Origin: Christensenella sp. UBA7588
GTDB taxonomy: Bacteria > Bacillota > Clostridia > Christensenellales > CAG-917
Direction: 5' to 3'
Assembly: GCA_002478945.1 (NCBI GenBank)
Contig: DLKM01000019.1
Span: 45,607 to 76,774 of the forward strand
Length of the DNA stretch: 31,168 nucleotides
Each line of letters begins with the position of its first letter. The first letter of the stretch is position 1. The notes under the pieces are model-generated. The model saw nothing but the letters and a program-made list of their open reading frames with translations. It searched no databases and was not told the DNA's origin. Shown here piece by piece: positions 27,851 to 31,168 of this stretch. The position numbers were made by a program, and so were the translations under genes.

Positions 27851-27879
27851 ATTTTATATTATAAATACAATGCAATCAA
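27851..27879 (-). promoter_or_regulatory. Probable promoter of the giant gene
   Basis: On the minus strand TTGATT (27879-27874) and TAAAAT (27856-27851) are 17 bases apart. The site lies about 77 bases ahead of the ATG in an AT-rich divergent region of 248 bases shared with csoR. Other AT-rich -10-like words are nearby, so the exact site is uncertain. Confidence 0.5.
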
Positions 27880-27960
27880 GAGCTTTATTTGATAAAATGT
27901 CAATTTTTTTCGCACTTTTTTCAAAAATTTGCTCGTTTATTGAAATTTTGAATATTTTTG

Positions 27961-27990
27961 TTGACATTCGGCACTTTACGGTTTTATACT
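27961..27990 (+). promoter_or_regulatory. Promoter of csoR-copA
   Basis: A consensus TTGACA (27961-27966) and TATACT (27985-27990) are 18 bases apart, immediately ahead of the CsoR operator and 33 bases before the csoR start. Confidence 0.8.
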
Positions 27991-27994
27991 ATCA

Positions 27995-28011
27995 ATACCC
28001 CGTGGGGGTAT
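27995..28011 (+). promoter_or_regulatory. CsoR operator (copper-responsive)
   Basis: A perfect dyad ATACCCC-GTG-GGGGTAT (7-3-7) starting five bases after the -10 and ending just before the ribosome binding site AAGGAG. GC-rich TACCCC/GGGGTA dyads are the known target of CsoR repressors. Binding here would block transcription of csoR-copA until Cu(I) releases the repressor. No second copy was noticed in the window. Confidence 0.85.
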
Positions 28012-28022
28012 AAGGAGTTTTT

Positions 28023-28331
28023 ATGGAAAATAACTGTTCTTGCTGTCAAAATCATCAGAAACACACACCTCGCACCGAGAGTCAGCAAAAAGCGCTCAAC
28101 GACAGGCTCAATCGCATCATCGGACAACTGGGGGGCATCAAAAATATGCTTGCCGACAACAGGTACTGCGGAGACATTCTTATACAGCTTTCTGCCGTGC
28201 AAAGCGCGTTGCAAAGTTTTGGGTATCTCGTCCTTTCCGACCATCTCAAGAGTTGCGTTGTCGAAAACGTACTTGAGGGCAACCTCGACATTCTCGACGA
28301 AACCGTGAACCTCGTAAAAAAGCTGAAATAA
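28023..28331 (+). CDS. csoR: Copper-sensing transcriptional repressor CsoR
   Basis: This 102-residue all-helical repressor of the CsoR/RcnR family senses Cu(I) in the cytoplasm and represses the copper export operon. The family core DRLNRIIGQLGGIKNML leads into the copper ligands C49, H74 and C78, with the C-x24-H-x3-C spacing of copper-type CsoR and a Tyr (Y48) before the first Cys. An N-terminal extension (MENNCSCCQNHQKH) carries three extra Cys and two His and could also bind metal. Translation starts five bases after AAGGAG. The gene is preceded by its own operator and followed after 57 bases by copA. Copper specificity is inferred from the ligand set. Confidence 0.93.
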   Translation: MENNCSCCQNHQKHTPRTESQQKALNDRLNRIIGQLGGIKNMLADNRYCGDILIQLSAVQSALQSFGYLVLSDHLKSCVVENVLEGNLDILDETVNLVKKLK

Positions 28332-28388
28332 CCACTTAGAAGCGAAAAATATAAAATAACTTAACCGATTCAGGACAATAATAAAACT

Positions 28389-31013
28389 ATGCAGAAAATC
28401 AAATTCAACGTATCGGGAATGTCGTGCGCGGCTTGTAGCGCACGAGTGGAAAAAGTCGTCAGCGCACTCGACGGAGTGACCGACGTCAGCGTGAGTCTTT
28501 TGACCAATTCTATGGTTGCCACTCTCGACGATTCGGTATCTCCCAAAGACGTCTGCAAGGCTGTTGCCGACGCAGGCTACAAAGCGACGCTTGCCTCGGA
28601 CAAATCGGCAAAAAAAGACAAGCTCAATCCTACGCTCGTATTGCTTATCCGACTTATTTTGTCGATAGTGTTGCTCATACCGCTTATGTACGTGTCAATG
28701 GGCGCGCTTATGTGGAACTGGCCTCTGCCACACAGTTTTGCCGAAAATCAAATGGCTATCGCAGGTTACGAGCTTGCCTTGTCGCTTGTGATTATGATTA
28801 TCAACGGCAGATTTTTTGTGAGCGGAACGAAAGCCATTTTGCACAAAGCACCGAATATGGACACTCTCGTATCTATGGGAAGCGGTATCTCGTTTATCTA
28901 CAGCGTTGCGCTTATGATTCAGGCAGGAGTAAATCCTATGCACCTGCACCACCTTGCGCACAATCTGTATTTCGAATCTGCGGCAATGATTCTTGCTTTG
29001 ATAACGCTCGGCAAAACGCTCGAGTCTTACAGCAAAGGCAAAACGACTTCCGCAATCAAAGGACTTATGAATCTTGCGCCGCAAACGGTGCGAGTTCTCA
29101 AAGACGGCGTAGAGACGGAAATTCCTCTGTCCGACCTCAGGCAAGGAGACTTGTTCGTCGTTCGCCCCGGCGAAAACTTTGCCGCGGACGGCGTGGTCGT
29201 TTCGGGCGCAGGTTCCGTCAACGAAGCGTCTGTCACGGGAGAGAGTATGCCCGTTGACAAAACCGTGGGAAGCGACGTCGTTTCAGGCACGAACAACATC
29301 GACGGTTTTCTCACAATCAAGGCACTCAAAGTCGGCGACGACACCACTCTCGCAGGCATCGTAAAACTTGTGGAGGACGCGTCGTCGTCAAAGGCTCCAA
29401 TCGCAAAAACGGCAGATAAAGTATCGGGAATATTCGTACCAAGTGTCATTTTGGTTGCTTTGGCGGTTTTTATCATTTGGATTGCGGTTACCAAAAATCT
29501 TGAAACTTCACTCAAACACGCAATAAGCGTTTTGGTCATAAGTTGTCCTTGCGCGCTCGGTTTGGCAACGCCCGTCGCTATTATGGTAGGCAACGGAAAA
29601 GGCGCGAAAAACGGCATCCTTTTCAAGACCGCAACCGCTCTCGAAGAAGCGGGAAAAGCCGATTTCGTGGTGCTTGACAAGACGGGTACGATTACGAAAG
29701 GCACGCCGAAAGTTACCGACGTCGTTGCTCTTTCCGCCTTGAGCAAAGAGAAAATCATTATGCTTGCGGCACGCCTCGAACAAGGCAGTTCGCACCCCAT
29801 CGCAAAAGCGATTTTGAGCGAAGCACAAACGATTTCAAGCGAAGATATAATCCCTGCGAACAACTTCCAAAATCTGTCGGGACACGGTTTGAAAGGCTTT
29901 GTAAACGGCAAAATCGCATTGCTCGGCAATCGTTCTCTTATGCAAGAATACGGCGTGAATACGGACGATTTCGAGGATGAATTCAACGCTCTGTCACAAG
30001 ACGGAAAAACGCCGCTTTACCTTGCATACGACGGCAATATTCAAGGCATCATCGCGGTTCAGGACACCCTAAAAGACGACAGCGTCGAAGCAATACAAAC
30101 CTTGCGCAAACAAGGAATTACCACCGTTATGCTCACGGGAGACAATGCGCTCTGCGCCAACGCCGTGGCAAAGAAATGCGGAATCGACTTTGCGATTTCC
30201 GACGTTTTGCCCGAAGATAAGGACTTCGTTTTGTCTATTCTCGGCGAACGCGGAAAGACCATTATGGTTGGCGACGGCGTAAACGACGCTCCCGCACTTA
30301 CGAGGGCGGACGTGGGCGTTGCGATAGGCGCAGGCACGGACATAGCGATTGACAGCGCGGACGTGGTGCTTATGCACTCCTCTCTGTCCGACGTGGCAAA
30401 AGCCGTCACGTTGTCGAGACGCACACTCCTCAACATCAAAGAAAACTTGTTCTGGGCGTTTATATACAACGTGATTTGCATTCCTATTGCGGCAGGCGCG
30501 CTCTCGTTCGAACCTGTCAACGTCACTCTCACACCGATGATTGGAGCGGCGGCAATGAGCCTCTCGAGCGTATGCGTCGTTCTCAACGCCCTGCGCCTCA
30601 ATCTCGTCAATCTGAATCACAGCGTATCGCGCAAAAAACACGCTGTAACGCTCGATACTGCGGATATTTTGGCTCGTTTGCAAGACAATAAAAAAGCAAA
30701 GGCGCAATCGGTTGCCTCCGACGGCGTTCCCGAAAAAGGCAATGCAAACGACGAAGTTTCCGCACAAAACGATAACATCGACAACGATAAAGGAGATAGT
30801 TGTATGACAAAAACATTGAAAATCGAAGGAATGATGTGCTCGCATTGCGTAGCGCACGTTAAAAAAGCACTCGAAAGCGTTGACGGCGTAAACGGCGTAG
30901 ACGTTTCGCTCGAAAACAAATCTGCAGTCGTTACCCTCTCGAAATCGGTTGACGACTCGGTTTTGACAACCGCCGTAAAAGACGCAGGCTACGACGTAGT
31001 ATCAATCGGCTGA
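28389..31013 (+). CDS. copA: Copper-exporting P1B-1 ATPase with C-terminal CopZ-like domain
   Basis: This 874-residue pump exports Cu(I) from the cytoplasm using ATP. An N-terminal metal-binding domain carries GMSCAAC (C13, C16). The ATPase core shows TGES (283-286), the transmembrane CPC (C386-C388), phosphorylated DKTGT (D430), the SSHP His (H469), TGDN (583-586) and GDGVNDAP (628-635). The final two helices hold N-x6-YN-x4-P (686-699) and M-x2-SS (723-727), the Cu(I) signature. A charged linker (about 745-805) leads to a second HMA domain with GMMCSHC (C817, C820). That domain begins at an in-frame ATG with its own ribosome binding site. It is co-transcribed with csoR; the copA start has only a weak, distant AGGA. 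Confidence 0.95.
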   Translation: MQKIKFNVSGMSCAACSARVEKVVSALDGVTDVSVSLLTNSMVATLDDSVSPKDVCKAVADAGYKATLASDKSAKKDKLNPTLVLLIRLILSIVLLIPLMYVSMGALMWNWPLPHSFAENQMAIAGYELALSLVIMIINGRFFVSGTKAILHKAPNMDTLVSMGSGISFIYSVALMIQAGVNPMHLHHLAHNLYFESAAMILALITLGKTLESYSKGKTTSAIKGLMNLAPQTVRVLKDGVETEIPLSDLRQGDLFVVRPGENFAADGVVVSGAGSVNEASVTGESMPVDKTVGSDVVSGTNNIDGFLTIKALKVGDDTTLAGIVKLVEDASSSKAPIAKTADKVSGIFVPSVILVALAVFIIWIAVTKNLETSLKHAISVLVISCPCALGLATPVAIMVGNGKGAKNGILFKTATALEEAGKADFVVLDKTGTITKGTPKVTDVVALSALSKEKIIMLAARLEQGSSHPIAKAILSEAQTISSEDIIPANNFQNLSGHGLKGFVNGKIALLGNRSLMQEYGVNTDDFEDEFNALSQDGKTPLYLAYDGNIQGIIAVQDTLKDDSVEAIQTLRKQGITTVMLTGDNALCANAVAKKCGIDFAISDVLPEDKDFVLSILGERGKTIMVGDGVNDAPALTRADVGVAIGAGTDIAIDSADVVLMHSSLSDVAKAVTLSRRTLLNIKENLFWAFIYNVICIPIAAGALSFEPVNVTLTPMIGAAAMSLSSVCVVLNALRLNLVNLNHSVSRKKHAVTLDTADILARLQDNKKAKAQSVASDGVPEKGNANDEVSAQNDNIDNDKGDSCMTKTLKIEGMMCSHCVAHVKKALESVDGVNGVDVSLENKSAVVTLSKSVDDSVLTTAVKDAGYDVVSIG
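30789..30806 (+). promoter_or_regulatory. Internal ribosome binding site and ATG within copA
   Basis: AAAGGAG (30789-30795) lies eight bases before ATG (30804-30806), in frame with copA codon 806. The spacing and strength are better than those of copA itself. It would allow a free 69-residue CopZ-like protein to be made from the same transcript. Confidence 0.6.
30804..31013 (+). CDS. copZ: Possible free CopZ-like copper chaperone from an internal start
   Basis: The last 69 codons of copA encode a complete HMA domain: an MTKTLKIEG strand, the metal site GMMCSHC, VKKALES and a terminal VKDAGYDVVSI strand. The length matches a stand-alone CopZ copper chaperone, which delivers Cu(I) to CopA and CsoR. 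A strong internal ribosome binding site supports separate translation. The frame has no stop between the pump and this domain, so a fused form is certain from the sequence while the free form is an inference. It may be a former neighbouring gene joined to copA by loss of its stop codon. Confidence 0.45.
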   Translation: MTKTLKIEGMMCSHCVAHVKKALESVDGVNGVDVSLENKSAVVTLSKSVDDSVLTTAVKDAGYDVVSIG

Positions 31014-31037
31014 TTGAATATTCTCGATTTTTTCAAC

Positions 31038-31067
31038 AAAAAACAGGCTCGTTGAGCCTGTTTTTAT
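31038..31067 (+). terminator. Intrinsic terminator of the csoR-copA operon
   Basis: A 10-bp stem (AAACAGGCTC / GAGCCTGTTT) with a three-base loop, flanked by A-rich sequence and followed by TTTATTT. It lies 24 bases after the copA stop. Confidence 0.92.
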
Positions 31068-31129
31068 TTGGTGCAGTAATAACTTCTAAAATATATTATT
31101 CCCCCTTCCTCAGGTGTTTCCCCTATTCC

Positions 31130-31168
31130 GTTCCCCCTCTGCGCTGTGCTTGAGGGAACCCACGGAAC
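31130..31168. repeat. Terminal direct repeat and hairpin at window end
   Basis: Bases 31147-31168 equal bases 1-22. Just before them GTTCCCCCTC (31130-31139) pairs with GAGGGAAC (31152-31159) with one bulged C. The right arm lies in the 22-base repeat, so the left end of the window holds only the second half of the same hairpin. This suggests that an element of this kind continues beyond both ends. Confidence 0.7.

Noticed and set aside
27775..28022. A riboswitch or small RNA in the divergent region
   Set aside because: Apart from promoters and the CsoR operator I see only AT-rich sequence and no conserved aptamer-like structure.
1..31168. Complete circular plasmid or phage on the strength of the terminal repeat
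   Set aside because: No replication, partition, integrase or phage gene was found and two tRNA genes are present. A repeat-bounded chromosomal contig explains it as well, so I keep circularity only as a testable option.

Overview
This window reads as a chromosomal segment of a Gram-positive, Clostridia-like bacterium, possibly an uncultured gut Firmicute. The signs are a lipobox protein, SipW/TasA-like signal anchors (hydrophobic stretch then AWF[ST]), a CsoR-CopA copper operon, strong Shine-Dalgarno sites, extended -10 promoters and tRNA genes with encoded CCA. The lineage is an inference. There is no rRNA, CRISPR array, transposase, integrase or replication gene.

Layout. Bases 1-330 hold no convincing gene but a run of at least five inverted repeats. 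The last, next to the first gene, may also serve as a terminator. The first 22 bases recur exactly as the last 22 bases of the window, so the segment ends in a repeated sequence or is a closed circle. Two independent minus-strand genes follow, each with its own promoter: a membrane-anchored glycerophosphodiester phosphodiesterase (331-1443) and a secreted M6-type metalloprotease lipoprotein (1629-4394). Then come plus-strand tRNA-Ser(TGA) and tRNA-Thr(GGT), with a clear promoter and terminator.

The centrepiece is a minus-strand locus of about 23 kb (27774 down to 4813). It starts with one intact gene for a 6,747-residue exported protein. That protein carries about 77 GLUG-like repeats in six blocks, two discoidin-like (F5/8C) domains and two long stretches of MBG/YDG-like beta domains. 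Three small genes follow on the same strand (334, 273 and 224 aa). Each encodes an N-terminal hydrophobic anchor followed by an aromatic SipW/TasA-like motif, and the last also carries a BspA-like leucine-rich repeat. No terminator is visible until 4813-4837, so they probably form one surface or matrix operon.

Divergent from the giant gene is a copper-homeostasis operon: csoR (28023-28331) with a perfect 7-3-7 operator in its leader, then copA (28389-31013). CopA has an extra C-terminal metal-binding domain that begins at an internal, in-frame ATG with its own good ribosome binding site. The same DNA may therefore make both a fused and a free CopZ-like chaperone.

The most unusual features are the giant modular protein with its three companions, the embedded copZ start, and the hairpin-rich repeat at the window ends. 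All calls come from reading the sequence; no database search was run.
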